This document shows positions 40,658 to 49,975 of a DNA stretch of 64,000 nucleotides, in pieces; within the stretch, counting starts at the first letter, position 1; each line of letters begins with the position of its first letter. The position numbers and the translations under genes are program-made. The stretch is from JANXQE01 sp035651635. GTDB taxonomy: Bacteria > Verrucomicrobiota > Verrucomicrobiia > Limisphaerales > UBA8199. The stretch spans positions 8,630-72,629 of the forward strand of contig DASRFK010000095.1 in the NCBI GenBank assembly GCA_035651635.1. The letters run 5' to 3'. The notes beneath the pieces are model-generated. The model did no database searches. It was not told the DNA's origin and saw only the letters and a list, made by a program, of their open reading frames with translations.

Positions 40658-41680
40658 ATGAGCAAGACCATGAGGTTGGCGCAGATCAGCAAACCCGGTG
40701 GAGAATGGGAATTGGTTGAACGTGCCATTCCCGAGCCGGGCCCCAGGGAAGTGCGGATGAAGATCGAAGCGTGTGGTATTTGCCACAGCGATATGCTCGT
40801 GAAAGAGGGTTGGTGGCCCGGAATCCAATACCCGCGGGTGCCCGGTCATGAGATTGCGGGGCGAGTCGATGCGATTGGCAACGGGGTCACGAGTTGGAAA
40901 GCCGGTCAACGGGTGGGAGCGGGTTGGCATGGCGGACATTGTTTCACCTGTGAGCAATGCCGGCGGGGCGACTTCGCGATGTGCGCCAATCGCAAGGTCA
41001 CCGGAATCGATTTCGATGGCGGATACGCCGAATACATGATTGCGCGGGAGGAAGCCTTGGCGGCCATTCCCGAGGAATTGCCTGCCGAGGAGGCCGGGCC
41101 ATTTATGTGTGCGGGTGTGACCGTTTTCAATGCTCTACGGAATTCCGGGGCACGGCCGGGGGATGTCGTAGCGGTCCATGGCATCGGCGGACTGGGGCAC
41201 TTGGGAGTTCAGTACGCCAGGCAAATGGGTTTCGAAACCGTCGCTGTCGGACGTGGGAAGGACAAGGAAGCCTTGGCCCGGAAACTGGGGGCGCATCACT
41301 ATATTGATTCGGGCGTGGGCGATGCCGCCGCGGAATTGCAAAAGCTGGGCGGCGCCCGCGTTATCCTGGCGACGGCGCCGAACGCCAAAGCGATTTCGGC
41401 GCTCGTAGAAGGTTTATCTGTGGATGGCACCTTGCTGGTTCCGGCCGCGCCCTCAGAACCTTTGACCGTCAGCGTAATGCCGCTGATTATGGGCAGGCGA
41501 TCGGTGGCGGGCTGGTACTCAGGCACGGCGCGGGACTCGCAGGACACACTGGAGTTCAGCGCCCTAAAAGGCGTTCACCCCATGATTGAGAAGTACCCAC
41601 TAAACAGGGTGGCGGATGCCTTTGAACAGATGCACTCGGGCAAGGCTCGTTTCCGTGCCGTGCTGACGATGGGAGGCTAG
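40658..41680 (+). CDS. Zinc-dependent alcohol dehydrogenase
   Basis: A 340-residue medium-chain dehydrogenase. The catalytic zinc site is indicated by ACGICHSD and PGHEIAG. The structural zinc site is CFTCEQCRRGDFAMC (four Cys). The cofactor fold has HGIGGLGHLGVQYARQMG. It resembles bacterial NAD(P)-dependent alcohol dehydrogenases of the AdhA/YahK group. With the SDR gene just upstream it may form an aldehyde/alcohol detoxification pair in this oxidative-stress-looking cluster. Confidence 0.93.
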   Translation: MSKTMRLAQISKPGGEWELVERAIPEPGPREVRMKIEACGICHSDMLVKEGWWPGIQYPRVPGHEIAGRVDAIGNGVTSWKAGQRVGAGWHGGHCFTCEQCRRGDFAMCANRKVTGIDFDGGYAEYMIAREEALAAIPEELPAEEAGPFMCAGVTVFNALRNSGARPGDVVAVHGIGGLGHLGVQYARQMGFETVAVGRGKDKEALARKLGAHHYIDSGVGDAAAELQKLGGARVILATAPNAKAISALVEGLSVDGTLLVPAAPSEPLTVSVMPLIMGRRSVAGWYSGTARDSQDTLEFSALKGVHPMIEKYPLNRVADAFEQMHSGKARFRAVLTMGG

Positions 41681-41726
41681 GACACAGGTCACCATCTCTA
41701 GGGTTTGCCAGGCCCAGATTCAACTC

Positions 41727-42788
41727 ATGAGTGAAACGACTCAGTTTCTCGTCCGCCACGGACTGCCGCTGATCTTCGCGGCGGTATTTGTCGAACAGTT
41801 GGGGCTCCCATTGCCGGCTCTGCCATGGCTGCTCGCGGCGGGCGCGCTCTCGGCTGCCGGAGAGTTCAATTTTCTGCTGGGACTGGCCGTCACCGTGCTC
41901 GCCTGCCTGCTGGCCGATGCCCTGTGGTTTTACCTCGGGCGATACCGCGGCAACCAGGTATTGCGCCTGCTGTGCCGGATCGCGCTGGAGCCCGATTCCT
42001 GCGTTCGTCGAACGCAGAACGTTTTCACCAAATATGGCTTACGCGGCGTGCTGGTGGCGAAATTCGTGCCCGGCATGAGCACGGTGGCCCCGCCACTGGC
42101 CGGAATGTCCGGAATGAGTGCCGCGCGATTTCTGTCCGTCGACGGAACTGGGGCGCTGTTGTATGGGGGCATTTTGCTCGGGTTTGGCTATTTCTTCAGC
42201 CGGCAGATCGACCAGATCGCTGCGGCGATTGGCCGAATTGGCGGCAGCGCTCTGAGCCTTGCGATTGGTCTGGTGGTGCTGTTAATCGCTTACAAGTACT
42301 GGCAGCGCCAACGCCTGTTGCATGAGTTGCGCATGACGCGGATCACCGTGGGCGAGCTGCGCCATATGCTCGAGGCCGGCCAGTCTCCGGTCATCTTCGA
42401 TTTGCGTTCCAGTGCCGCCCTCGAAGAAGATCCTAATCTAATTCAAGGGGCAATCCACGTGAGCATGGAGGACATCGAAACTCGCCTGAGCGAGCTGCCG
42501 CGGGATCGGGACATCATTGTGTATTGTTCCTGCCCGAATGAAGTGTCCAGCGCGCGATTGGCCTTGCAACTCCAGCGCAAAGGCTTCACCCGCGTGCGGC
42601 CATTGCAGGGAGGCATCGATGCCTGGCGGGAGCAAAACTATCCCACCCAGTTGAGGGAACCGCGCCTGGCCGGCGCTGCCATTACCCCGCCGAGCCACCC
42701 GGCGGCCCATTTCAACGGCGCGTCGAATGCCGTTTTAGAATCGGCTGAAAGCAAACCAATCTCGATCCAAGGAAAATCCAATGAATAG
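41727..42788 (+). CDS. DedA-family membrane protein fused to a rhodanese domain
   Basis: A 353-residue fusion. Residues 1-200 are a DedA membrane domain (LPLIFAAVFVEQLGLPLPAL, WFYLGRYRG, VLVAKFVPGMSTVAPPLAG). Residues of about 210-310 form a rhodanese domain (VIFDLRSSAALEE, active loop IVYCSCPNEVSSARLA, LQGGIDAWRE). DedA proteins are linked to undecaprenyl-phosphate or lipid flipping; rhodanese domains transfer sulfane sulphur or act as phosphatase-like modules. The active Cys is kept. A Pro/Ala/Ser-rich tail follows. It overlaps the DUF2934 gene by eight bases and lies at the head of the efflux superoperon. Confidence 0.92.
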   Translation: MSETTQFLVRHGLPLIFAAVFVEQLGLPLPALPWLLAAGALSAAGEFNFLLGLAVTVLACLLADALWFYLGRYRGNQVLRLLCRIALEPDSCVRRTQNVFTKYGLRGVLVAKFVPGMSTVAPPLAGMSGMSAARFLSVDGTGALLYGGILLGFGYFFSRQIDQIAAAIGRIGGSALSLAIGLVVLLIAYKYWQRQRLLHELRMTRITVGELRHMLEAGQSPVIFDLRSSAALEEDPNLIQGAIHVSMEDIETRLSELPRDRDIIVYCSCPNEVSSARLALQLQRKGFTRVRPLQGGIDAWREQNYPTQLREPRLAGAAITPPSHPAAHFNGASNAVLESAESKPISIQGKSNE

Positions 42789-43038
42789 AGAATCGAATTC
42801 AAGCAGCAGCGTGCCGCTCGGACTTGCGGAGGACAATGCGGCCTTGCGCGAGCGGATCGAGAAACGAGCTTACCACCTTTGGCTTTCCGGTGGCGGTCGC
42901 CATGGCGAGCATCTCAGTCATTGGCTGCAGGCTGAGAGCGAGGTGCTTAAGGCGCTCAAGCAAGACGAGGCGGAGCGAGCTCTCTCTCGGAAAACAAAGC
43001 CAACGGTCAACCCGCGGTCATCCCGCAGTCTCCCATGA
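42781..43038 (+). CDS. DUF2934 family small protein
   Basis: An 85-residue protein with the DUF2934 core IEKRAYHLWLSGGGRHGEHL, then SHWLQAESEVLKA, flanked by polar low-complexity ends. The family is of unknown function and common in soil bacteria. It overlaps the preceding DedA-rhodanese gene by eight bases and the following adaptor gene by four (ATGA), so it is part of the same transcript. Confidence 0.85.
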   Translation: MNRESNSSSSVPLGLAEDNAALRERIEKRAYHLWLSGGGRHGEHLSHWLQAESEVLKALKQDEAERALSRKTKPTVNPRSSRSLP

Positions 43039-44201
43039 CGTCCTCTCGCCTCACTAAGGTCCGGCTGCTGCTGGCAAGCATCGCCTTGCTGGCGTGCTGG
43101 GCTTGCGGGGAAAAGCAGCCGGCTAAATCATCGGCCCCGCCGCTGGTGGAGGTGGCAACTGTCACCCAGGCCGACGTGCCGATCTATCATGAATGGATCG
43201 GGGTCTTGGACGGTTTGGTCAACGCGCAAATTCGCGCCCAGGTGACCGGTTACCTGCTGACTCAGAATTACCGCGAGGGCGACCCGATCAAAAAAGGCGA
43301 TTTGCTCTTTGAAATCGATCCGCGTCCATTTCGCGCGGCGCTGGACCAGGCGAAAGGGCTGCTGGCGCAGGTAGAAGCCAGGTTCGGCAAAACCGAGCTC
43401 GACGTTAAACGCTATGCACCGCTGGTGAAAGACCGCGCCATCAGCCAGGAAGAATATGACGACGCCGTCCAGGCCAACCTCGAAGCCAAGGCGGGTGTGG
43501 TATCGGCCAAGGCACAGGTCGAGCAGGCTCAGTTGAATCTCGAATTTACCAGGATTACTTCGCCAATCGATGGAATCGCCAGCATCGCCCGAGCACAAAT
43601 CGGCGACTTGGTTGGCCCCGCTACTGGCGAGTTGACCACCGTCTCAACCGTCGATCCGATTAAGGTTTACTACAATGTTACCGAACAGGCTTACCTCAAC
43701 TTCGCCAGGCAATTTAACACGGAAAACGATCGCTATGGCCGGCTCAGGCAATTGGAGATCGATCTGATTCTCACTGATGGCACGGTCTACCCTCTCAAAG
43801 GAAAAATTTACGCCGCTGACCGCCAAATTGGTCTGACGACTGGAGCCCTCCGCGTCGAGGCGCTCTTTCCCAATCCGGGCAACTCGCTCCGACCCGGTGA
43901 GTTTGCGCGGGTGCGGGTTAAACTCGATCTCAAACGCGACACGCTGCTGGTTCCCCAGCGCGCCGTTTCGGAATTGCAAGGCAGTTATCAGGTCGCGGTC
44001 GTCGAGCCGGACAACAAAATCCATATCCAGCCAGTGCGGGTCGGTGAGCGTACTGGCAATCTCTGGGCAGTCGAGGAAGGCCTTCACGCTGGCGAACGCG
44101 TCGTCGTCGAAGGCACGCAAAAAATCCGAGAAGGAGTGACCGTAACCACGACCAATTTTGTGGCGGCGCAAATGGCTCAAACGGCCCCCACTCCGAAATA
44201 G
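43035..44201 (+). CDS. RND efflux periplasmic adaptor (AcrA/MexA-like)
   Basis: A 388-residue adaptor with a lipoprotein-like signal (LLLASIALLACWAC). It has a lipoyl half (QVTGYLLTQNYREGDPIKKG), an alpha-hairpin (about 95-165), a second half (SPIDGIASIARAQIGDLVG) and the membrane-proximal domain (LKRDTLLVPQRAVSELQGSY). This is a standard AcrA-type membrane fusion protein, anchored by lipidation. It is followed by the RND permease six bases later and preceded by the DUF2934 gene with an ATGA overlap. Confidence 0.94.
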   Translation: MTSSRLTKVRLLLASIALLACWACGEKQPAKSSAPPLVEVATVTQADVPIYHEWIGVLDGLVNAQIRAQVTGYLLTQNYREGDPIKKGDLLFEIDPRPFRAALDQAKGLLAQVEARFGKTELDVKRYAPLVKDRAISQEEYDDAVQANLEAKAGVVSAKAQVEQAQLNLEFTRITSPIDGIASIARAQIGDLVGPATGELTTVSTVDPIKVYYNVTEQAYLNFARQFNTENDRYGRLRQLEIDLILTDGTVYPLKGKIYAADRQIGLTTGALRVEALFPNPGNSLRPGEFARVRVKLDLKRDTLLVPQRAVSELQGSYQVAVVEPDNKIHIQPVRVGERTGNLWAVEEGLHAGERVVVEGTQKIREGVTVTTTNFVAAQMAQTAPTPK

Positions 44202-44206
44202 CCGTC

Positions 44207-47200
44207 ATGTCCAAATTCTTCATCAACCGCCCAATCGTGGCCATGGTGATATCCATCATCATGGTGATCGTAGGCTTGGTCACGTTGGTAGGGCTGCCGA
44301 TTGCGCAATTTCCGAAGGTTGTCCCTCCCGAGATTTTCATCCAGGCCAATTACGTCGGCGCCGATGCCCAGACGATCGAGCAGTCAGTCGCCACGCCCAT
44401 CGAACAGCAGATGAGCGGCGTCGACAACATGAACTACATGTACTCGATCAACGCCAACAATGGCCTGATGCGCATGTTCGTGAATTTCGATCTGGCCACC
44501 GACCCGAACATCGATCACGTGCTGACTCAATTGCGCTATGCCCAGGCCGAGTCGCAACTCCCCGCCGATGTGCGCAACTATGGCGTCACCGTTCAGAAGT
44601 CGCTCTCCGCCCCGCTCATCCTCGTGTCCCTCAACTCTCCCAAGGGGACACGCACTGCGGAGTTCCTGGCTAATTATGCTTACATCAATCTGAGCGATCC
44701 CTTGAGCCGTTCCTATGGTATTTCGCAGGTGCAAATATTCGGCGCCGGCCAATACGCGATGCGTATTTGGGTAAAGCCCGATCAGTTGGCCAAGCTCAAT
44801 CTCACCGTTCCCGAAATCATCAATGCCATCAATGGACAGAATACAGTCAACCCGGCCGGCAAACTGGGCGGCCGGCCCAGCCCGCCTGGCCAGGAATTCA
44901 CTTATACCGTCCGGGCGCAAGGCCGCCTCGTGTCCGAAGACGAGTTCGCCAATATTGTCGTCCGTGCCACTCCCGATGGTTCGATCGTGCGATTGAGGGA
45001 TGTCGCCCGCATCGAACTTGGCGCCGCGGACTACGACATCGTTGGGCGCTTCAACAAACAGCCCAGCGCCATCATGGCTTTATACCAATTGCCGGGTTCC
45101 AACGCCATCGAAGCGGCCAAAGGTGTCGAACGGCTCATGTCCGAATTAAAACAGAGATTCCCCACGGACCTGGATTACCAGATCGCCATCGACACCACCA
45201 AGGGTGTCACCGAGGGAATCCGTGAGATCGGCAAAACCTTCTGGGAGGCCCTGGCCTTGGTGATGCTGGTCGTGTTCATTTTCCTGCAAGGGTGGCGGGC
45301 GGCGCTGATTCCGCTGCTGGCAGTCCCGGTATCGTTGATCGGCACCTTCGCTGTTTTCCCGCTGTTGGGCTTTTCCATCAATACGCTGTCCCTGTTCGGA
45401 TTGGTGCTTGCCATCGGGCTGGTGGTCGACGATGCGATTGTCGTAGTCGAAGCGGTGGAGCATCACATCGAGGAAGGCATGTCGCCCAAAGCCGCCACCT
45501 TGAAAGCGATGGAAGAGGTCTCCGGCCCCGTAATCGCAATTGCCATTATCTTGTCGGCCGTCTTCCTGCCGACGGTCTTTATTCCTGGGATTACGGGGCG
45601 TCTTTATCAACAATTCGCGGTCACGATCGCCATTTCGGTCCTGCTCTCGGCTTTTAACGCACTTACCTTGAGCCCGGCGCTTTCCGCGCTTCTGTTGAAG
45701 CCCAAAGTCCCGGCGTCCCAAAAGTCCAGCGGCCCGCTCACCCGATTTTTCGGTCTTTTCAATCGAGCTTACGGGCGGCTTACCGATGGGTACATCGGAA
45801 CCTGCCGCGTTCTGATTCACAAGTCGGCATTCAGTCTTGTGTTCCTGGTCGTCATCGCCCTGGCGGCCGGCGTGTTCGCCAAGAAGCTTCCCACCGGTTT
45901 TCTTCCAGAAGAGGACCAGGGATATTTATACATTAACGTTCAGCTTCCGTTTGCCGCTTCACTGGACCGCACGGTGGCCATTTGCAGGCAAGTGGAAGAA
46001 ATGACGCTGGCCACGCCTGGCGTCAAAAGCTGCACCACTGTTGCCGGGTTCAGTCTCTTGAGCTTTTCCCGCAATACTTACAGCGCCTCGATCTGGGTTG
46101 CCTTGAAGGATTGGGGCGAGCGGACCAAGCCGGAGGAACGCTATGACGCCATCAAAGCCCACCTGACTCAAAAATTATCACGCCTGCCTGGGGCCATCGC
46201 CTTCGCTTTTCCGCCACCGGCCATTCAAGGGGTGGGGACGGCTGGTGGCTTTACCTTCGTCCTCGAGGATCGGGCCGGCAGGGACATTCCGTTTCTCGCC
46301 GCCAATGTCAGCAAGTTCATGGAAGCGGCCAAGAAACGGCCGGAAATCGGCAGCCTCAATACGACCTTCCTCCCGATTGTGCCCCAGCTTTATGTGAATG
46401 TGGATCGCGATAAGGTTCTGAAAGAGGGCGTGGAGCTCACGGAAGTTTACAAAACCTTGCAGACTTTCATGGGCGGATATTTCGTCGATTACTTCAACCG
46501 CTTCGGCCGGCAATGGCAGGTCTATGTCCAGGCGGAGGGCGATTATCGGACTCGAGCGGAAAACCTCGGCTTATTCTATGTCCGCAACCACGAGGGCGAA
46601 GCTGTCCCATTGGCGGCGCTTACGTCGACCAAATCCATTGCCGGCCCCGAATTCACGATGCGCTACAACCTTTATCGGAGCGCGCAACTTAATGGTTCAG
46701 CCGCCCCGGGTTACAGTTCCGCGCAAGCCAATCAAGCCTTGGAAGAGGTCTTTGCCCAAACGATGCCGCCGGAGATGGGGTACGACTATCTTGGTATCTC
46801 TTTTCAGGAGAAGAAAGCGGCGCAGGGTGTGCCGCCGGTCGCCATCTTTGGACTGTCGTTCCTTTTCGTGTTTTTAATTCTGGCCGCCTTGTATGAAAGC
46901 TGGAGCCTTCCCTTTAGCGTGCTGCTCGGGACCCCGGTGGCCGTGTTCGGCGCTTTCCTCGCGATCTGGTCCCGGCACATGGTCGACAACGTGTTCGCCC
47001 AGATTGGCTTGGTGATGCTGATTGGGCTTGCGGCCAAGAACGCGATTCTCATTGTCGAGTTCGCGCGGCTCGAATACGAAAAAGGCCGGCCGCTAATTGA
47101 AGCCGCTCTCACCGGTGCGCGCACGCGCTTGCGGCCGATTCTCATGACCTCCTTCGCTTTCATTCTTGGAACCGTTCCTTTGTGGGTGGCGACCGGAGCG

Positions 47201-47389
47201 GGAGCCGTCTCTCGGCGCGTTATCGGAACCGTCGTGATCGGGGGCATGCTCGCGGCAACTTGCATCGCGGCTTGTTTGATTCCCGTCACATTCTACGTAA
47301 TCGAAAGGCTGGCAGGGTCTCGCCGCGAGCTGAGGCCGGAGGCCAATGTCAGTCCAAGTGGCCAGGCGCCCGCGGAAGGCACGGTATGA
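44207..47389 (+). CDS. RND (HAE1/AcrB-type) multidrug efflux permease
   Basis: A full-length 1060-residue RND pump. It starts SKFFINRPIVAMVISIIMVI and has twelve expected helices. The TM4 proton-relay acids are in GLVLAIGLVVDDAIVVVEAV. Porter-domain landmarks are QFPKVVPPEIFIQANYVGAD and SYGISQVQIFGAGQYAMRIW, and the C-terminal block includes QIGLVMLIGLAAKNAILIVE. It exports hydrophobic or amphiphilic compounds by proton antiport with the adaptor upstream and TolC downstream. It is intact, in contrast to the RND remnant at 4915-5952. The stop overlaps the TolC start (ATGA). Confidence 0.96.
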   Translation: MSKFFINRPIVAMVISIIMVIVGLVTLVGLPIAQFPKVVPPEIFIQANYVGADAQTIEQSVATPIEQQMSGVDNMNYMYSINANNGLMRMFVNFDLATDPNIDHVLTQLRYAQAESQLPADVRNYGVTVQKSLSAPLILVSLNSPKGTRTAEFLANYAYINLSDPLSRSYGISQVQIFGAGQYAMRIWVKPDQLAKLNLTVPEIINAINGQNTVNPAGKLGGRPSPPGQEFTYTVRAQGRLVSEDEFANIVVRATPDGSIVRLRDVARIELGAADYDIVGRFNKQPSAIMALYQLPGSNAIEAAKGVERLMSELKQRFPTDLDYQIAIDTTKGVTEGIREIGKTFWEALALVMLVVFIFLQGWRAALIPLLAVPVSLIGTFAVFPLLGFSINTLSLFGLVLAIGLVVDDAIVVVEAVEHHIEEGMSPKAATLKAMEEVSGPVIAIAIILSAVFLPTVFIPGITGRLYQQFAVTIAISVLLSAFNALTLSPALSALLLKPKVPASQKSSGPLTRFFGLFNRAYGRLTDGYIGTCRVLIHKSAFSLVFLVVIALAAGVFAKKLPTGFLPEEDQGYLYINVQLPFAASLDRTVAICRQVEEMTLATPGVKSCTTVAGFSLLSFSRNTYSASIWVALKDWGERTKPEERYDAIKAHLTQKLSRLPGAIAFAFPPPAIQGVGTAGGFTFVLEDRAGRDIPFLAANVSKFMEAAKKRPEIGSLNTTFLPIVPQLYVNVDRDKVLKEGVELTEVYKTLQTFMGGYFVDYFNRFGRQWQVYVQAEGDYRTRAENLGLFYVRNHEGEAVPLAALTSTKSIAGPEFTMRYNLYRSAQLNGSAAPGYSSAQANQALEEVFAQTMPPEMGYDYLGISFQEKKAAQGVPPVAIFGLSFLFVFLILAALYESWSLPFSVLLGTPVAVFGAFLAIWSRHMVDNVFAQIGLVMLIGLAAKNAILIVEFARLEYEKGRPLIEAALTGARTRLRPILMTSFAFILGTVPLWVATGAGAVSRRVIGTVVIGGMLAATCIAACLIPVTFYVIERLAGSRRELRPEANVSPSGQAPAEGTV

Positions 47390-48846
47390 ATCCTGTCGGC
47401 CTGGATTTATCCAAAACTCTTCTGGTCGGATGCCTTCCCCTGATGGGCAGCCTTGCGTTTCTGACAGGCTGCGCAGTGGGTCCGAATTACAAGCGGCCGG
47501 TAGTTGATTCGCCGGCAACTTTTCGAGCGGGAAACCCGGCCCCAAACGCGCCCTACGCCGACCTGGCGTGGTGGGAGGTTTACAAGGACAATACTTTGCA
47601 AGGGCTGATTCGCGAAGCGCTGACGAACAATTACGATCTCCGCATCGCCATGGCCCGGGTCGAACAGGCTCGCGCGCTGGCCATGCAGGCTCGCTCCCAG
47701 TTCGTTCCCAGCCTCAATTACAACGGCACCGTCAGCCGCGGGCGCAACGATGCCTTCGGCTCTGGGTTCCCAAATAATGCCTCTACGGTTGATTCAGCGA
47801 TAGCCACTTTGAATGCCTTCTGGGAGGTGGACCTATGGGGACGCGTCCGCCGTCTCAACGAATCGGCCCGCGCTCAGTTCCTGGCCTCCGAGGAGGCCAG
47901 GCGCGGCGTGCGCTTAGCGCTTTTTAGCGACGTTGCGACAACTTACTTTCAACTGCTGGAACTGGATCAGGAGTTGGAGATCGCCAGCCGTACAACCAAC
48001 TCTTTCGGGGAGAGCCTGAGGATCTTCAGCCAGCGCGTCGCGGGTGGTACGGCATCGGGTTTGCAGTCGGCTCGAGCCGAGGCGGCGCTTGAGGACGCCG
48101 CGGCGGTGGTTCCGGCCATCCGCCAGCGGATTTCGGCCACTGAAAATCAATTGTGTGTGCTTTTGGGCCGGAACCCCGGGCCCATCCAACGTCCAACTCC
48201 GCTGCTGACCCAAGAGGTTCCAGAGATCCCAGCCGGATTACCCTCCCAACTTCTGGAACGCCGACCTGATGTGCGGCAGGCCGAGCAGCTCTTGCGCTCG
48301 GCCAACGCGCAAATCGGCGAGTCTGTGGCCGAGTTTTTTCCCAAAATTGGGCTGACCGCGATGCTGGGAAAGGTCAGCCCGGAATTATCCGGGTTCACTC
48401 TCGGCGGTGCCAATGCCTGGGGTATTGCCGCCGAAGGCACCGGCCCGCTCTTCGAAGGAGGCCGGCTGATCGGCCAGTACCGCCAAAGTAAAGCCGCTCG
48501 TAGTGAGTTCGAATTGCGGTATCGATTGACCATTCTCAACGCCTTTCGAGAGGTTTCAGACGCGCTGGTTTCCCGGGAACAACTGGTTGAAATGCGCGAC
48601 CACCAGACCCACCAAGTCACGGCGCTGGAATCGGCCGTCAAGCTTTCGACCGAACGCTACGTCGCCGGCAAGGCTGACTACTACGAAGTTCTGGAAGCCC
48701 AACAACAGCTCTTTCCCGCCGAACTTAATCTGGCCCGCACGCAACGTGATCAGCTCCTGGCCGTGGTCACCCTTTACAAAACCCTTGGCGGCGGATGGCA
48801 GCACGATAATGAAGCCTTGTCAGTAACCGCGAATGCCTCTCGCTAA
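47386..48846 (+). CDS. NodT/TolC-family outer-membrane efflux lipoprotein
   Basis: A 486-residue channel protein with a lipobox (GSLAFLTGC) and the N-terminal CAVGPNYKRPVVDSP typical of OprM/NodT proteins. Further markers are EALTNNYDLRIAMARVEQAR, LLERRPDVRQAEQLLRSANA and ALESAVKLSTERYVAGKADY. It completes the adaptor-RND-TolC set. Its last codons overlap the start of the STAS-MlaE gene by 14 bases, tying the efflux genes to the lipid-transport genes in one transcript. Confidence 0.95.
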   Translation: MNPVGLDLSKTLLVGCLPLMGSLAFLTGCAVGPNYKRPVVDSPATFRAGNPAPNAPYADLAWWEVYKDNTLQGLIREALTNNYDLRIAMARVEQARALAMQARSQFVPSLNYNGTVSRGRNDAFGSGFPNNASTVDSAIATLNAFWEVDLWGRVRRLNESARAQFLASEEARRGVRLALFSDVATTYFQLLELDQELEIASRTTNSFGESLRIFSQRVAGGTASGLQSARAEAALEDAAAVVPAIRQRISATENQLCVLLGRNPGPIQRPTPLLTQEVPEIPAGLPSQLLERRPDVRQAEQLLRSANAQIGESVAEFFPKIGLTAMLGKVSPELSGFTLGGANAWGIAAEGTGPLFEGGRLIGQYRQSKAARSEFELRYRLTILNAFREVSDALVSREQLVEMRDHQTHQVTALESAVKLSTERYVAGKADYYEVLEAQQQLFPAELNLARTQRDQLLAVVTLYKTLGGGWQHDNEALSVTANASR

Positions 48847-49975
48847 CCCCATCGATTTGCCGGTTCGCTGGGATTTTTCCTTGCGCCCGGGTGGAACAAG
48901 CAAACTCACATTCGAGGGGGAACTTGATGCCGACTCGACTGCCGTCGCCTGGCGAAAGCTCGAAGTCGAATTGTCAGGCGCGAAAGTGGCAGCTCTGGAG
49001 ATCGATGTCAGCCGCCTGGTTTCGGACAGCGCGGGATTGGCCTTGCTCTATCATCTCTCGGTGGGAGGGATGACCCCGGGGGCGCGGGTCAGTTTGAGCG
49101 GCCTGAGCCCCGAGCTTCAGCATTTGCTGGGCAGTTTTTCCCGCGAGGATTTTCGAGCTTTGCAGGAGCACGAGCCCGGGTGTTCGTTTTTCGTTGAGGA
49201 CGTCGGGAGGTCCACCTTGTCCTGGTGGGGAGACTTGCGTCAACAGGTTGAATTCATTGGCGCAGTGGCTTCGGCCGTGGTTCTGAACCTGTTTCGTCCG
49301 CGCCGCATGCACTGGAAGGAAGTGTTTCGCGTGTTTGAAATCGCCGGCGTCAACGCTCTCCCCGTGGTCTCCCTGCTCACCTTTCTGGTTGGTATGGTGA
49401 TTGCCTTTGAGTCGGCGCAGCCCTTGGCGCAACTGGGCGCGCAGGTCTTCGTCGCCAACCTGCTGGGACTGGTGATGTCGCGCGAGTTGGGTCCGGTGAT
49501 GGCCGCGATCATGCTCGCGGGCCGCTCCGGTTCGGCCTTTGCCGCGGAACTGGGCACGATGAAAGTCAACGAAGAGCTCAACGCTCTTGAGACCATGGGA
49601 CTTTCTCCCGTGCAATTCCTCGTCATTCAACGGGTCGTCGCGGGCATTTTGTTGGCGCCGGTTTTGACGATCTTCGCCATGTACGCCGGACTACTTGGCG
49701 GTATTCCCGTCTTGCTGGGCCTGGGTTTTCCTTTGCGCATGGTCCTGGTTCAGATTCAAACCAGCTTGCACTTCGGCGACCTGGCCGAGGGGCTTTCCAA
49801 GAGCATTGTTTTCGGTGGCGTTGTGGCGGCGATCAGTTGCCTGCGCGGCCTCCAAACCGGCGAAGGTCCTCGTGCGGTCGGAGAGTCCACAACGCGCTCG
49901 GTAGTCAGCAGTATTCTGCTGATCATCTTCGCTGATGCGATTTTTGCGGCCATCACGTACACCCTTCGAAAATGA
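48833..49975 (+). CDS. STAS-MlaE ABC transporter permease
   Basis: A 380-residue protein. Residues 1-120 are a STAS-like domain (ALEIDVSRLVSDSAGLALLY, the Ser/Asp loop typical of MlaB/anti-sigma antagonists). From about 150 on is an MlaE/YrbE permease (FEIAGVNALPVVSLLTFLVG, ELGPVMAAIMLAGRSGSAFA, AELGTMKVNEELNALETMG). In Mla systems, permease, ATPase, MCE protein and STAS protein move phospholipids between membranes; here STAS and permease are one chain. It overlaps the TolC stop by 14 bases and the ATPase start by four. Confidence 0.94.
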   Translation: MPLANPIDLPVRWDFSLRPGGTSKLTFEGELDADSTAVAWRKLEVELSGAKVAALEIDVSRLVSDSAGLALLYHLSVGGMTPGARVSLSGLSPELQHLLGSFSREDFRALQEHEPGCSFFVEDVGRSTLSWWGDLRQQVEFIGAVASAVVLNLFRPRRMHWKEVFRVFEIAGVNALPVVSLLTFLVGMVIAFESAQPLAQLGAQVFVANLLGLVMSRELGPVMAAIMLAGRSGSAFAAELGTMKVNEELNALETMGLSPVQFLVIQRVVAGILLAPVLTIFAMYAGLLGGIPVLLGLGFPLRMVLVQIQTSLHFGDLAEGLSKSIVFGGVVAAISCLRGLQTGEGPRAVGESTTRSVVSSILLIIFADAIFAAITYTLRK

